Below are positions 1 to 7,271 of a stretch of DNA of 23,135 nucleotides, in pieces. The position numbers were made by a program, and so were the translations under genes. The notes under the pieces are model-generated. The model saw nothing but the letters and a program-made list of their open reading frames with translations, ran no database searches and was not told where the DNA came from. Each line of letters begins with the position of its first letter. Within the stretch, counting starts at the first letter, position 1. The DNA comes from JASGDB01 sp049841315 (lineage in GTDB: Bacteria; Bacteroidota; Bacteroidia; Flavobacteriales; Weeksellaceae): positions 1-23,135 of the forward strand of contig JASGDB010000138.1 in the NCBI GenBank assembly GCA_049841315.1, written 5' to 3'.

Positions 1-48
1 TCAATGGAATCGGCGAATCTGGTCGATTTCTTAACGAAAATTCTTTAA
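1..48 (+). CDS. C-terminal end of an unidentified gene (partial)
   Basis: Frame 1 is open from the first base and ends at a TAA at 46-48, encoding about 15 residues that finish VDFLTKIL. The length is far too short to identify a family or to exclude chance. The residue mix (a leucine-rich helix end) is plausible for a real C-terminus. The next gene on this side lies on the opposite strand, so this would be a convergent neighbour of the cytidine deaminase gene. Confidence 0.3.
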   Translation, partial: SMESANLVDFLTKIL

Positions 49-178
49 AATTTTTAACGCCTCCGTTTCCGAGGTCATTTTAAAATAATATGGATATTTT
101 TTTTTCCATACAAAATGGCGAAGAGCCAAACAATTTGAATATCAGTTTTTAATCATAGCGCTAAAATTCAACAGTCAC

Positions 179-244
179 TTTGTCATTCCGCAGGAATCTA
201 AATTGCTTTATTTCAATATATTGAGATTCTTTCAGAATGACAAA
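179..244. repeat. Inverted-repeat element (REP/MITE-like hairpin)
   Basis: The outer arms TTTGTCATTC (179-188) and GAATGACAAA (235-244) are perfectly complementary. An inner pair GAATCT (194-199) and AGATTC (224-229) extends the hairpin. It lies in the 350-bp gap between two convergent genes. Similar GTCATTC/GAATGAC hairpins are, from memory, common dispersed intergenic repeats in flavobacterial genomes, so this is probably one copy of such a family. It could also act as a terminator. The rest of 49-396 is AT-rich with no gene that I can support. Confidence 0.55.
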
Positions 245-396
245 CAAACCGATAAAACTAACTTATCACTAATTGCAGATATTCGTAAAAACAATACATC
301 TTTATAGTAAAAAAAATTAAATTGTTAAGTTTTTGTGTTGCTTTTATTTGTCTTTTTTTCGTGGTTTTCTTGCCTTTCGTGGTTAATTTAAACGTT

Positions 397-876
397 TTAC
401 AAAAACGAAGCGTCAAACGAAAACGGCAGTAAGTCCCTGATTGATTTCGTTTTATAAATTTCTCCGTCCAAAGACGCAAAATAAATTTCTATCGGTTCAT
501 CCTGTTTGGCTTCATATTCCAGAATGCTCTGCCTGCACGCTCCACACGGCGGAATCGGTGCGGATGTTACGGCATTTTTCGGAGCACCGATAACGAAAAG
601 TTTTTTTATTTTTTCATTCGGATAATTGGCGGATGTCCAGAAAATGGTTGTCCGTTCTGCACACAAACCCGATGGGTAGGCCGCATTTTCCTGATTGCTT
701 CCGGTGATAATTTCTCCGTTTTCCAACAGAAGCGCACATCCTACATAAAATTTGGAATATTCTGCATACGCATTATTTCGGGCTTCAAAGGCTGATTCAT
801 ACAGCTTTTTTTCCACCTCGCTCAAGTCATTCTTTCCGCTGATGACCTCAAATATGATTTTGAATTCTCTTTCCAT
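397..876 (-). CDS. cdd: Cytidine deaminase
   Basis: Zinc-dependent deamination of cytidine and deoxycytidine to uridine and deoxyuridine in pyrimidine salvage, in the cytoplasm. At 159 residues the length fits a small tetrameric-type cytidine deaminase with a short N-terminal extension. The signature is complete: the C-A-E box has C72 as zinc ligand and E74 as proton shuttle, and P-C-G-A-C supplies C111 and C114. The motif N-Q-E-N-A-A (61-66) matches the nucleoside-binding segment of the family. The start at 876 gives the usual N-terminal helix. The M16 peptidase gene lies 99 bp upstream on the same strand, so the two may be co-transcribed; I saw no clear TAnnTTTG promoter in the gap. Confidence 0.95.
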   Translation of the reverse strand: MEREFKIIFEVISGKNDLSEVEKKLYESAFEARNNAYAEYSKFYVGCALLLENGEIITGSNQENAAYPSGLCAERTTIFWTSANYPNEKIKKLFVIGAPKNAVTSAPIPPCGACRQSILEYEAKQDEPIEIYFASLDGEIYKTKSIRDLLPFSFDASFL

Positions 877-975
877 AGTAAAAAAAGGGAGTTAAAGGTA
901 ATATTTTTCTCTTAATTGACAATAAGCATTATGTTTTTATGAGAAAAAAATAAAAATTCTTCCGGAGGCAACTTA

Positions 976-3837
976 TTAATAGCCGAAAATCTCCTCCGTG
1001 CCGACTTCTCTGAATGTTCCCATTTTTTCCACCGCTTCAAGGTCGAGATTTTCCTTTTTCCCGATGATTGCGGTGTTGTAGGACAATGGCTTCACTGCGG
1101 AATTATAGAATCCTGTCAGCTTTTCCAAAGTCAGATGTTCGATTTCATCGTAAATATTTTTTCTCAAGTCGTAGTCGATTCCTAATTTTTTGAGATTGAG
1201 GTAATTGAAAAAAATATTCGTCCTCTTGATTCTTGTGGAAGCAATTTGCTTTAAGGCGGATTTCCGTGCATTTTCAAACTGAAGCGGAATTTGTGGAAGT
1301 TCAGACATTAATTCCGACATAGTGTCAACGGCGGTCATCAGTTTGTCCGGCTGTGTCCCGATGTATGTGGTAATATAATCAGGTTGATGCAATCGCTGAT
1401 TCGGCTGATACGAAACATACGCCGAATACGCCAGGCTCTTGCTTTCCCGTATTTCCTGAAACACCACGGAAGACAATCCTCTTCCGAAATATTCATTAAA
1501 AACATTGATTTTCCCGTAATTATCGGGATTCACAGCGTGTCCTTTGGCGACCTTGCTCATTTCCACCTGAACCATATCGTAATTGGTGAAAAATACCGTT
1601 CCTGCCGTTTCGGGTTCAGGATAATTTTTCGCTTCGGGAATGTTTTCGGTCTGCGGTGTAATGAAATGTTTTGCGTAAGATTTAAAATTTTCAAAATCGT
1701 TTCCGTAGTAAAAAATTTCGTAGTCGTATGAAAACAGTTTACTTACTTTATCCGTGAGTTCTTCGCATTGTATTTCCGACAAATCCTGTTTTGAAAGCAC
1801 ATCGGTATGCCTCGAAAATGCTCCAAATTTGGCATAATTCACCAGCGCGTTCATGATTTTGGTTTTGTCTTTCCGTGCAGCTTCGCGGCTTTCCAGAATG
1901 GTATGAACGTAAGTTTCATACACATCCTGATTCGGCTGAGCGTGTTCCAGCCAGTGGTGAAGAAGCTCTATCCCTTTCGGAATATCCTGCTCCAGACCGG
2001 AAACCGAAATCTGAAGCTGGTCTTGTGTAATCTTAAATTCATGGGAAATTCCGATTTTATAAAATTCTTTTTTCAATTTCTGCGGAGAAAAACGGTCTGT
2101 TCCCAAATACTGCAACACGGAAACCGACAGCGGAAGTTTTTTGTCATTATCCGTTCCGAACGGGAAAATGAAGAAAACCTGAGCCACATCATTGTAAACA
2201 TTTTTCACAAAACTGAATTTTTTCCCTGATAGTTCTTCCGTTTGAATTTCCTTTTTATAATCAATAAATTCCGGATGAATATCGGATGAAGGTTCATTTA
2301 AAACCGACGTAAAGAATTCCGACTGCACATCGCGGTTCAGCTTCACGGGAGTGATTCCGGGATTTTCCACCCGAATCAGATTTTCGTTTTCCCCTCTTTC
2401 TTTGTAAACCGCTGCATAATTGTCTGAGAAAAACTTTTTAGCAAAATCAACCACTTCTTCTTTGGTAATGGTTTCGTATTCAGCAACTTCATTGATTTCC
2501 TGTTCCCATGTTCTTCCTTTGATAAATGTGTCGTAAAGCGTTGTCGCCAGACCGTCTGCTGTTTCCCATGTTTTCAGCCTTTGGATTTTAAAATCGCTGA
2601 TAATCGCAGGAATCATCCAATCGGGGAACTCTCCTTTTTTTATCAAATCAATTTGTTCAAGTATCATAAGGATTCCTTCGTCCAGCGCTTGGTCTTCCTT
2701 TGGAACGGCAACGGCGGAAAAATAGCCGTACTGCCTGAACCCAACCGAATACGCCTGAGCGACTAGCATTTTCTGCTGTTGGTTGATATTCAGATCGAGC
2801 AGCCCGGCATCGCCTTTGTTGCTGAGAATATTGGCTGTTACATCTGCAAGCATTGCCTCGCGCGAGCCGTAGCTGTCGGTTCTCCATGCAATCTGAACGC
2901 GCGGAATGGTCGGGCTTTTTACCGTTTTTGAAACGATTTTTGTCAAAGGTTCTTCTGTAATTTTTTTCTTTTCGGGAAGTTCTTTGTATTCAAAAGTCCC
3001 GAAATATTTATCCACCAACTGAATGGTTTCATCAAACTGGAAATCTCCCACCAAAACCACCGCATAATTATTCGGAACATAAAAATTATCAAAATATTGA
3101 TAAATCGCCTTCATGGAAGGGTTTTTCAGATGTTCCGCCTTTCCGAGCGTGGTCTGCTGTCCGTTCGGATGTTTCGGGAAAAGGAGTTCCATTAAAGCGT
3201 AATTCACCAGCCTCGCATCATTGTCCTGCGCCCTGTTGAATTCTTCATACACCGATTCCAGTTCTGTGTGGAAAAGCCTTAAAGCCAGTTCGGAAAACCT
3301 TTCCTTTTCGATTTTCAGCCATTTTTCCAGCTCATTGTTCGGGATGTTGTTTTTGTAAACGGTTTCATCCAGCCATGTGTGGGCATTTGTTCCCGTTGCG
3401 CCGAGCGAGGAAATGATTTTATCGTATTCGTTGGCAATCGCGTATCGGCTTGCTTCCTGCGAAACTTCGTCTATTTTACGGTAAATTTCCTTTTTCTTTT
3501 CGGGATTGGTTTCCGCTTTGTGGAGTTCGTACAGTTTTTCGATTTCGTCGAGAAGGGGTTTTTCTTTCGACCAGTCCGAAGAACCGATTTTTGAAGTCCC
3601 TTTGAACATCATGTGCTCCAGATAATGGGCAAGTCCCGTGTTATCCGCAGGGTCGTTATTGCTTCCTGTTTTCACGGGAATATAGGTCTGAATGCGCGGT
3701 GCATCGAAATTCTGAGCAAGAAAGACTTTCAGTCCGTTTTTTAAAATATAAGTTCGGACATTATTGCTGTCGTTCGTTACAACCGTGTATTCGTAGCCGT
3801 TTTTGTCGGTGTGTTTTTCTTCTCTATGTAAATTCAT
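976..3837 (-). CDS. M16 family zinc metallopeptidase (pitrilysin/insulinase type)
   Basis: A 953-residue protein of the M16 family, which digests peptides inside a closed clamshell of two halves. The inverted zinc motif HxxEH is present as H71-Y-L-E74-H75, within the typical segment G-L-A-H-Y-L-E-H-M-M-F-K-G. The third ligand is most likely E199 in E-S-V-Y-E-E, which puts about 50 extra residues between the two motif parts compared with classic members. The second half (about 480-950) has the usual inactive M16C-like domain. No signal peptide is visible (start M-N-L-H-R-E-E), so by sequence it should be cytoplasmic, although many Bacteroidota M16 proteins are exported. An upstream start encoding a signal peptide was not seen. 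The exact substrate cannot be told. Confidence 0.93.
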   Translation of the reverse strand: MNLHREEKHTDKNGYEYTVVTNDSNNVRTYILKNGLKVFLAQNFDAPRIQTYIPVKTGSNNDPADNTGLAHYLEHMMFKGTSKIGSSDWSKEKPLLDEIEKLYELHKAETNPEKKKEIYRKIDEVSQEASRYAIANEYDKIISSLGATGTNAHTWLDETVYKNNIPNNELEKWLKIEKERFSELALRLFHTELESVYEEFNRAQDNDARLVNYALMELLFPKHPNGQQTTLGKAEHLKNPSMKAIYQYFDNFYVPNNYAVVLVGDFQFDETIQLVDKYFGTFEYKELPEKKKITEEPLTKIVSKTVKSPTIPRVQIAWRTDSYGSREAMLADVTANILSNKGDAGLLDLNINQQQKMLVAQAYSVGFRQYGYFSAVAVPKEDQALDEGILMILEQIDLIKKGEFPDWMIPAIISDFKIQRLKTWETADGLATTLYDTFIKGRTWEQEINEVAEYETITKEEVVDFAKKFFSDNYAAVYKERGENENLIRVENPGITPVKLNRDVQSEFFTSVLNEPSSDIHPEFIDYKKEIQTEELSGKKFSFVKNVYNDVAQVFFIFPFGTDNDKKLPLSVSVLQYLGTDRFSPQKLKKEFYKIGISHEFKITQDQLQISVSGLEQDIPKGIELLHHWLEHAQPNQDVYETYVHTILESREAARKDKTKIMNALVNYAKFGAFSRHTDVLSKQDLSEIQCEELTDKVSKLFSYDYEIFYYGNDFENFKSYAKHFITPQTENIPEAKNYPEPETAGTVFFTNYDMVQVEMSKVAKGHAVNPDNYGKINVFNEYFGRGLSSVVFQEIRESKSLAYSAYVSYQPNQRLHQPDYITTYIGTQPDKLMTAVDTMSELMSELPQIPLQFENARKSALKQIASTRIKRTNIFFNYLNLKKLGIDYDLRKNIYDEIEHLTLEKLTGFYNSAVKPLSYNTAIIGKKENLDLEAVEKMGTFREVGTEEIFGY

Positions 3838-3880
3838 ATTTTCTGAAATAATGAAATAAAGATTAAATCTGTTTAATGAA

Positions 3881-3910
3881 AATAAAAATCACTCCCTTTT
3901 GAAAGTGATT
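3881..3910 (-). terminator. Rho-independent terminator of the amidase gene
   Basis: On the minus strand the stem AATCACT/AGTGATT (7 bp, 10-nt loop) is followed by a T-rich run (TTTTATTTTC). It begins 22 bp downstream of the amidase stop codon and lies before the M16 start codon. It should separate these two leftward transcription units. Confidence 0.65.
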
Positions 3911-3931
3911 ATATTTGGTATGAAAATCCGT

Positions 3932-4957
3932 TTATTTCACCGGATATTTCTGAATTAAAGCCTGAAGAATCGACCATGTTTCGGCATCCATCACGCCCTC
4001 GTATTTTGATGGCCTGAAATGATACTGAAAGGCTTCAATGGTCTTTTTCGTAGTATTATCAAGAGTTCCGGACGGTATCACTCCATACCCGAATTTCTTG
4101 AAATCCGACTGCAACGTATAAATAAACGAAGGCTGTTCCATCTGAAGCGTAAAATCCTGCGCCAGTGCCTGATTGTAAAAACTCTGCTGAACCGCTTCGT
4201 CATACCACATCCCCACGCCGTATTCATCGTATAGCCTTTTCCATGGAAACTGCGGTCCGGGGTCTTGTTTTCTCGCCGGAGCAATATCGGAATGTGCCAG
4301 AATGTTGGTCGGCGGAATGTCGTATCTTTCCACAATATCTTTCACCAAAGCTCCTATTTTCCGGAACTGGGCTTCAGGATATGGTGGAAAAATTCTTACT
4401 CCCGCAGAATCTCTTGCAATATTTACAATTTCAATTCCTATGGAAGTGTCGTTCAGCTGAGAATCGTTTCTCCACTGGCTGACTCCGGCATGATAGGCTC
4501 TTTTGTTTTCATCCACGAGCTGATAGATTTCCTTATCATCCAAATCATTTACTAAATAATGAGCACTCACGCTCTGCTGTGTAAGCACCATTACGGATTT
4601 ATCGTTATCCAAGGCTGTATAATGGAGGATGACATAACGCTGGCGGAAATTTTGGGCAACTGCCGGGAAATAGGTTTTCACAACTTTATATCCATCCGGC
4701 TTTGCGGAAGCGATTGAGCTGTAACTAATCGTATTGTCATTTTTGGAAGCATCTGCTATGTTGATACGGAAATAATCTTCGCCACGTTCACGCTGTACTT
4801 TCGGCTTCTCTTCATCCTTATCTTTATCGTCTTTATCTGCTGTATTTTGAGTGGTTACCGGTTTTGCCGGAGACTGAACTACTTTTTTCTGCGAACCGCA
4901 TGAAACCACCATAAAACTTAATGCTGTGATATATAAATAATTACGAATAATTTTCAT
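3932..4957 (-). CDS. N-acetylmuramoyl-L-alanine amidase lipoprotein (Amidase_2 plus PG-binding domain)
   Basis: A cell-wall hydrolase that cuts the amide bond between MurNAc and L-Ala of peptidoglycan or released anhydro-muropeptides, at the inner face of the outer membrane. It has 341 residues. A signal peptide ends in a lipobox V-V-S-C, so C20 is the lipidated residue. A charged linker (about 25-60) is rich in K, D and E. The Amidase_2 domain spans about 100-245, with zinc ligands H112 (L-H-Y-T), H222 (A-H-S-D-I-A-P) and D232, and probable catalytic residues E176 and K230; the H222/K230/D232 spacing matches Escherichia coli AmiD. A peptidoglycan-binding helical domain follows at about 275-338. 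The family role is muropeptide recycling. A possible minus-strand -7 box (TATTTTTG at 4978-4985) lies just upstream, without a good -33 partner. Confidence 0.92.
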   Translation of the reverse strand: MKIIRNYLYITALSFMVVSCGSQKKVVQSPAKPVTTQNTADKDDKDKDEEKPKVQRERGEDYFRINIADASKNDNTISYSSIASAKPDGYKVVKTYFPAVAQNFRQRYVILHYTALDNDKSVMVLTQQSVSAHYLVNDLDDKEIYQLVDENKRAYHAGVSQWRNDSQLNDTSIGIEIVNIARDSAGVRIFPPYPEAQFRKIGALVKDIVERYDIPPTNILAHSDIAPARKQDPGPQFPWKRLYDEYGVGMWYDEAVQQSFYNQALAQDFTLQMEQPSFIYTLQSDFKKFGYGVIPSGTLDNTTKKTIEAFQYHFRPSKYEGVMDAETWSILQALIQKYPVK

Positions 4958-5008
4958 TTTTCAATATTTTATTTTGCCAAAAATACGAATATTTTTTTGT
5001 GATAATGT

Positions 5009-5039
5009 TTGGTTAATACACAAAAACATTCTATATTTG
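5009..5039 (+). promoter_or_regulatory. Bacteroidota-type promoter for the tRNA cluster
   Basis: A -33 TTG (5009-5011, within TTTG) and a -7 TATATTTG (5032-5039, matching TAnnTTTG) are separated by 20 nt. The predicted start falls about 35-40 nt before tRNA-Ser. Both boxes fit the known Bacteroidota sigma consensus. Confidence 0.75.
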
Positions 5040-5080
5040 CACTCGCAATTACAGAAAAGGCGTTCCTTAAAAAATTGCAA

Positions 5081-5165
5081 GGAGGGTTGCCGGAGTGGTT
5101 AACGGAGCAGTTTGCTAAACTGTCGACGCGAAAGTGTCGCAAGGGTTCGAATCCCTTACCCTCCG
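5081..5165 (+). tRNA. tRNA-Ser (GCU)
   Basis: The acceptor arms GGAGGGT (5081-5087) and ACCCTCC (5158-5164) pair perfectly, with discriminator G5165. The anticodon loop TTGCTAA within the stem GCAGT/ACTGT gives anticodon GCU, reading AGC and AGU. A long variable arm (GTCGACGCGAAAGTGTCGC region) is typical of class II serine tRNAs, and the T arm GGGTTCGAATCCC is intact. The 3' CCA is not encoded. First gene of the cluster. Confidence 0.96.
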
Positions 5166-5176
5166 CAACAGCAACT

Positions 5177-5251
5177 CGGGGTGTAGCGTAGCCCGGTCAT
5201 CGCGCCTGGTTTGGGACCAGGAGGTCGCAGGTTCGAATCCTGCCACCCCGA
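5177..5251 (+). tRNA. tRNA-Pro (UGG)
   Basis: The acceptor arms CGGGGTG (5177-5183) and CACCCCG (5244-5250) pair perfectly, with discriminator A5251. The anticodon stem CCTGG/CCAGG holds the loop TTTGGGA, giving anticodon UGG. The T arm CAGGTTCGAATCCTG is intact and CCA is not encoded. It lies 11 bp after tRNA-Ser, so the two are very likely one transcript. Confidence 0.96.
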
Positions 5252-5262
5252 CTTATTTTTAG

Positions 5263-5292
5263 TAAAAATTCCTTCGGGAATTTTTATTTTTT
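5263..5292 (+). terminator. Rho-independent terminator after tRNA-Pro
   Basis: The stem TAAAAATTCC (5263-5272) and GGAATTTTTA (5277-5286) is closed by a stable TTCG tetraloop and followed by TTTTTT. A second small hairpin (TGACTTT/AAAGTCA, 5298-5315) follows at once; its T run is on the minus strand. The pair sits between tRNA-Pro and tRNA-Arg, so tRNA-Arg would depend on read-through or on a promoter that I could not recognise. Confidence 0.75.
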
Positions 5293-5326
5293 AAAAATGA
5301 CTTTTCCGAAAGTCAAAAAAACTTTA

Positions 5327-5400
5327 GGGTGCGTAGCTCAGCTGGATAGAGCATCTGCCTTCTAAGCAGACGGTCACAGGTTCGAATCCTGTCGCGCTCA
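5327..5400 (+). tRNA. tRNA-Arg (UCU), probable integration target
   Basis: The anticodon stem TCTGC/GCAGA with the loop CTTCTAA gives anticodon UCU, reading AGA and AGG. The D arm (AGCTCAGCTGGATAGAGC) and T arm (ACAGGTTCGAATCCTGT) are normal. The acceptor stem GGGTGCG/CGCGCTC folds with two G-U wobbles (positions 2-71 and 4-69), unlike the perfect stems of the two neighbouring tRNAs. The discriminator is A5400 and CCA is not encoded. An integrase gene starts 109 bp downstream in the same direction, the classic arrangement for insertion into a tRNA 3' end, so the attL core is probably in the 3' half of this gene. Confidence 0.93.
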
Positions 5401-5401
5401 C

Positions 5402-5442
5402 AATCCGCAAATCCCCTCCCACAAAGGATTTGCGGATTTTTT
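5402..5442 (+). terminator. Strong terminator directly after tRNA-Arg
   Basis: A perfect 13-bp stem, AATCCGCAAATCC (5402-5414) and GGATTTGCGGATT (5426-5438), has an 11-nt loop and ends in six T (5437-5442). It starts two bases after the tRNA discriminator. If the att core is the tRNA 3' end, this terminator was brought in by the element. Confidence 0.85.
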
Positions 5443-5460
5443 CAAAACCTCAACACTGGC

Positions 5461-5499
5461 ATTTAATGTTAAACGACAACGTAAACGACAACATTAAAT
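5461..5499. repeat. Inverted repeat enclosing a 10-bp direct repeat upstream of the integrase
   Basis: The arms ATTTAATGTT (5461-5470) and AACATTAAAT (5490-5499) are perfectly complementary. Between and into them runs a tandem pair of AAACGACAAC (5471-5480 and 5483-5492) with period 12. The block ends 9 bp before the integrase start codon. It may be an operator of the integrase gene or arm-type binding sites for recombinase or excisionase. Confidence 0.7.
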
Positions 5500-5508
5500 T
5501 CAGCCAAA

Positions 5509-6756
5509 ATGAAAAATCTCAAAAACAATTGTGTTCGGACGGAAGTATTTATTTCGCCGAAAAACTACAAAACATTACGGTCCAAAGAAGACCTGAAAAA
5601 GAAATGGTTTGTGGAATGCAGATTCTTTGACCCTGTATTTGCACACAAATATCCGAAAGGCTTCCAGTATCGAATCAAAATGAATGTTTTTGATTCGATT
5701 ACGGAACGTAAAAAAGCCGTTGAAACAGCAAAAGAAGAAATGATAAAAGGATTGGATTTTCACAATTTCAATCCAATTACAAAACAGTATATGGTTTCTG
5801 AATCGGAAGAATTACGCCCGGATTTATTCCTTTATGAAGCATTGAAGATTTCACAAAAAACAATTTCCGCATCACCTCATCATTTGAAACAAATAAGATG
5901 TGCGGTGAACCGAATGCAGAAGTTTATTGAATTATTGAGGTATGATTATATTTTCATCAAAGACATCAAAATTTGGCACATCAAAAACCTTTTGGAAAAA
6001 ATGAACCTCACACCGTCTGTTTATAATAAATTCAGGCACTATCTGATGACTTTGTTCAAAGAATTAATTCAATTCGGATGTATTGACCACAATCCAGTCC
6101 GCGACATCACAAAGAAGATTGAACCAAAGAAAATCCGGCAGGTCCTTACTGATGAAAAATTAAAAACAGTCCTGAAATATCTGCAGGTTAATCATTATGA
6201 ATTTTTCAGATACACCAAAATATTTCATCTTTCCGGCGCACGTTCTGCCGAACTTTTGAGAGTGCAAAGAAAGCACGTTGATTTGGATAATCAGGAATAT
6301 GTTGTTTTGATAAAAAAAGGTCGGCAATATGTTTGGGAAACAAAAGTGATTGTTCCCGAAGCTTTGCCATTATGGAAAGAAATTTTGAATGAATGTGTTT
6401 TTGAAGATGACTTTGTTTTTTCGGTTTTCCAGTGTCCGGGACAGGAACCGGTAAAACCTACGACAATCACACGGAAATGGTCAAGAATTGTCAAAAACAA
6501 TGAAAATATCAAAGACGAAAAAGGAAATGTAATTCGCATTACGGAAGACTTTTATTCCTTGAAGCATTTATTTTTGGATAAACTTGATAAAATTTCAGAT
6601 ACAGTTCCGGTAATTGATATTAATTTGGCACAAGGTGCTGCAAACCATAAATCAAACAGAACAACCGGAATTTATGCCGTTGGAAGAAAGAACCGGGCAA
6701 ATGAATATTTGAAGAATGTTTATTTGGAAGAAAATTCAATAAGTGAAGCGATGTAA
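5509..6756 (+). CDS. Tyrosine recombinase (site-specific integrase)
   Basis: Catalyses integration and excision of the element, probably at the neighbouring tRNA-Arg. It has 415 residues. The N-terminal part (about 1-90) looks like an arm-binding domain, about 105-195 like a core-binding SAM-like helical domain, and about 210-405 is the catalytic domain. Catalytic residues visible: R245 in S-G-A-R-S-A-E-L-L (box I), K269/K270 in the beta hairpin, H380 in A-A-N-H-K-S-N-R-T-T, and the nucleophile Y389 in T-G-I-Y. The usual box II H-x-L-R-H is Y349-S-L-K352-H353, so His and Arg are replaced by Tyr and Lys. I recall S-F-K-H-type variants in other Bacteroidetes integrases, so this need not mean inactivity. 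The ATG at 5509 follows the repeat block. Confidence 0.92.
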   Translation: MKNLKNNCVRTEVFISPKNYKTLRSKEDLKKKWFVECRFFDPVFAHKYPKGFQYRIKMNVFDSITERKKAVETAKEEMIKGLDFHNFNPITKQYMVSESEELRPDLFLYEALKISQKTISASPHHLKQIRCAVNRMQKFIELLRYDYIFIKDIKIWHIKNLLEKMNLTPSVYNKFRHYLMTLFKELIQFGCIDHNPVRDITKKIEPKKIRQVLTDEKLKTVLKYLQVNHYEFFRYTKIFHLSGARSAELLRVQRKHVDLDNQEYVVLIKKGRQYVWETKVIVPEALPLWKEILNECVFEDDFVFSVFQCPGQEPVKPTTITRKWSRIVKNNENIKDEKGNVIRITEDFYSLKHLFLDKLDKISDTVPVIDINLAQGAANHKSNRTTGIYAVGRKNRANEYLKNVYLEENSISEAM

Positions 6757-6760
6757 TAAA

Positions 6761-6795
6761 AAAAACCGGCATTGTGGGAATGCCGGTTTAAAACT
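6761..6795. terminator. Bidirectional terminator between integrase and phage block
   Basis: An 11-bp stem, AAACCGGCATT (6763-6773) and AATGCCGGTTT (6779-6789), with loop GTGGG, has an A run before it and a T run after it. It can therefore end both the rightward integrase transcript (stop at 6756) and the leftward operon ending at 6876. Confidence 0.8.
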
Positions 6796-6842
6796 TAAAG
6801 TTCCTTATTTCACGATGTATCAGGAACACCGCAAAGATAGAG

Positions 6843-6884
6843 AAATTGCGAGAAAATAAAAGAATCTCGCAATTTTTATTTTTT
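6843..6884 (+). terminator. Second plus-strand hairpin with T run
   Basis: An 11-bp stem, AAATTGCGAGA (6843-6853) and TCTCGCAATTT (6865-6875), is followed by TTATTTTTTG. It directly abuts the stop codon of the leftward gene at 6876. As a plus-strand terminator it would block remaining integrase read-through from running antisense into the phage genes. Confidence 0.5.
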
Positions 6885-7268
6885 GAACTCTAATTCTTTT
6901 CCACAAAGGCAGTGATAAAAGTTTTGAAGTTGGTGAACGTATTTTATTTGGCTGAATGGTTGTCCCAAATAATATATAACCTCATCATCATAAAATGCAA
7001 TATCTGAATTATTAACACGCAAATAATATCCATTTCTGATTGTTTTCAAATCAGAATATTGAAACCCAAATTTCAGCAACCTTTCTTCTGACAATGGAAT
7101 TCCCTGAAAATCTTCAATAGAATAAGTTTCTTCACCGTCTTCTTCACTGACAAATGAAATATGAGTATCTGCAACCGCATTTACTTCAATAATGGTAAAT
7201 GATTCCGGTACATTTGGGAAAAGTTTGAAATAAATCAGATTTCCAATTCTCAATTCTTTTGCATCCAT
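6876..7268 (-). CDS. Phage-associated protein of unknown function (130 aa)
   Basis: The function is unknown. The architecture starts R-I-G-N-L-I (7-12), has an I-P-L-S-E-E-R-L-L-K-F-G-F segment (about 57-69), and ends with Y-V-H-Q-L-Q-N-F-Y (about 109-117) before C-G-K-E-L. I recall this set of motifs from a hypothetical family frequent in Bacteroidetes prophages. It is soluble, without signal peptide or membrane segment. It is last in a leftward operon, three bases after the stop of the gene before it, and ends at the hairpins at 6763-6875. Confidence 0.75.
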   Translation of the reverse strand: MDAKELRIGNLIYFKLFPNVPESFTIIEVNAVADTHISFVSEEDGEETYSIEDFQGIPLSEERLLKFGFQYSDLKTIRNGYYLRVNNSDIAFYDDEVIYYLGQPFSQIKYVHQLQNFYHCLCGKELEFKK

Positions 7269-7271
7269 AAT

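Noticed and set aside
258..479. Leftward 73-residue open frame overlapping the end of cdd
   Set aside because: It overlaps the well-supported cytidine deaminase in another frame, is low-complexity (K, T, F rich), and shows no recognisable motif.
1384..2766. Several rightward open frames inside the M16 peptidase gene
   Set aside because: They are antisense shadows of a long, motif-supported gene with higher GC; none shows a domain or a ribosome-binding context.
4019..4555. Rightward and leftward open frames inside the amidase gene
   Set aside because: All lie within the Amidase_2 lipoprotein gene in other frames, and their translations are not protein-like.
5009..5191. Open frame across tRNA-Ser
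   Set aside because: It is made of promoter and tRNA sequence, so coding is implausible.
5430..5630. Open frame starting in the terminator and running into the integrase
   Set aside because: It overlaps the integrase in another frame, and its N-terminal repeat (N-D-N-V-N-D-N) is just the DNA repeat read in frame.
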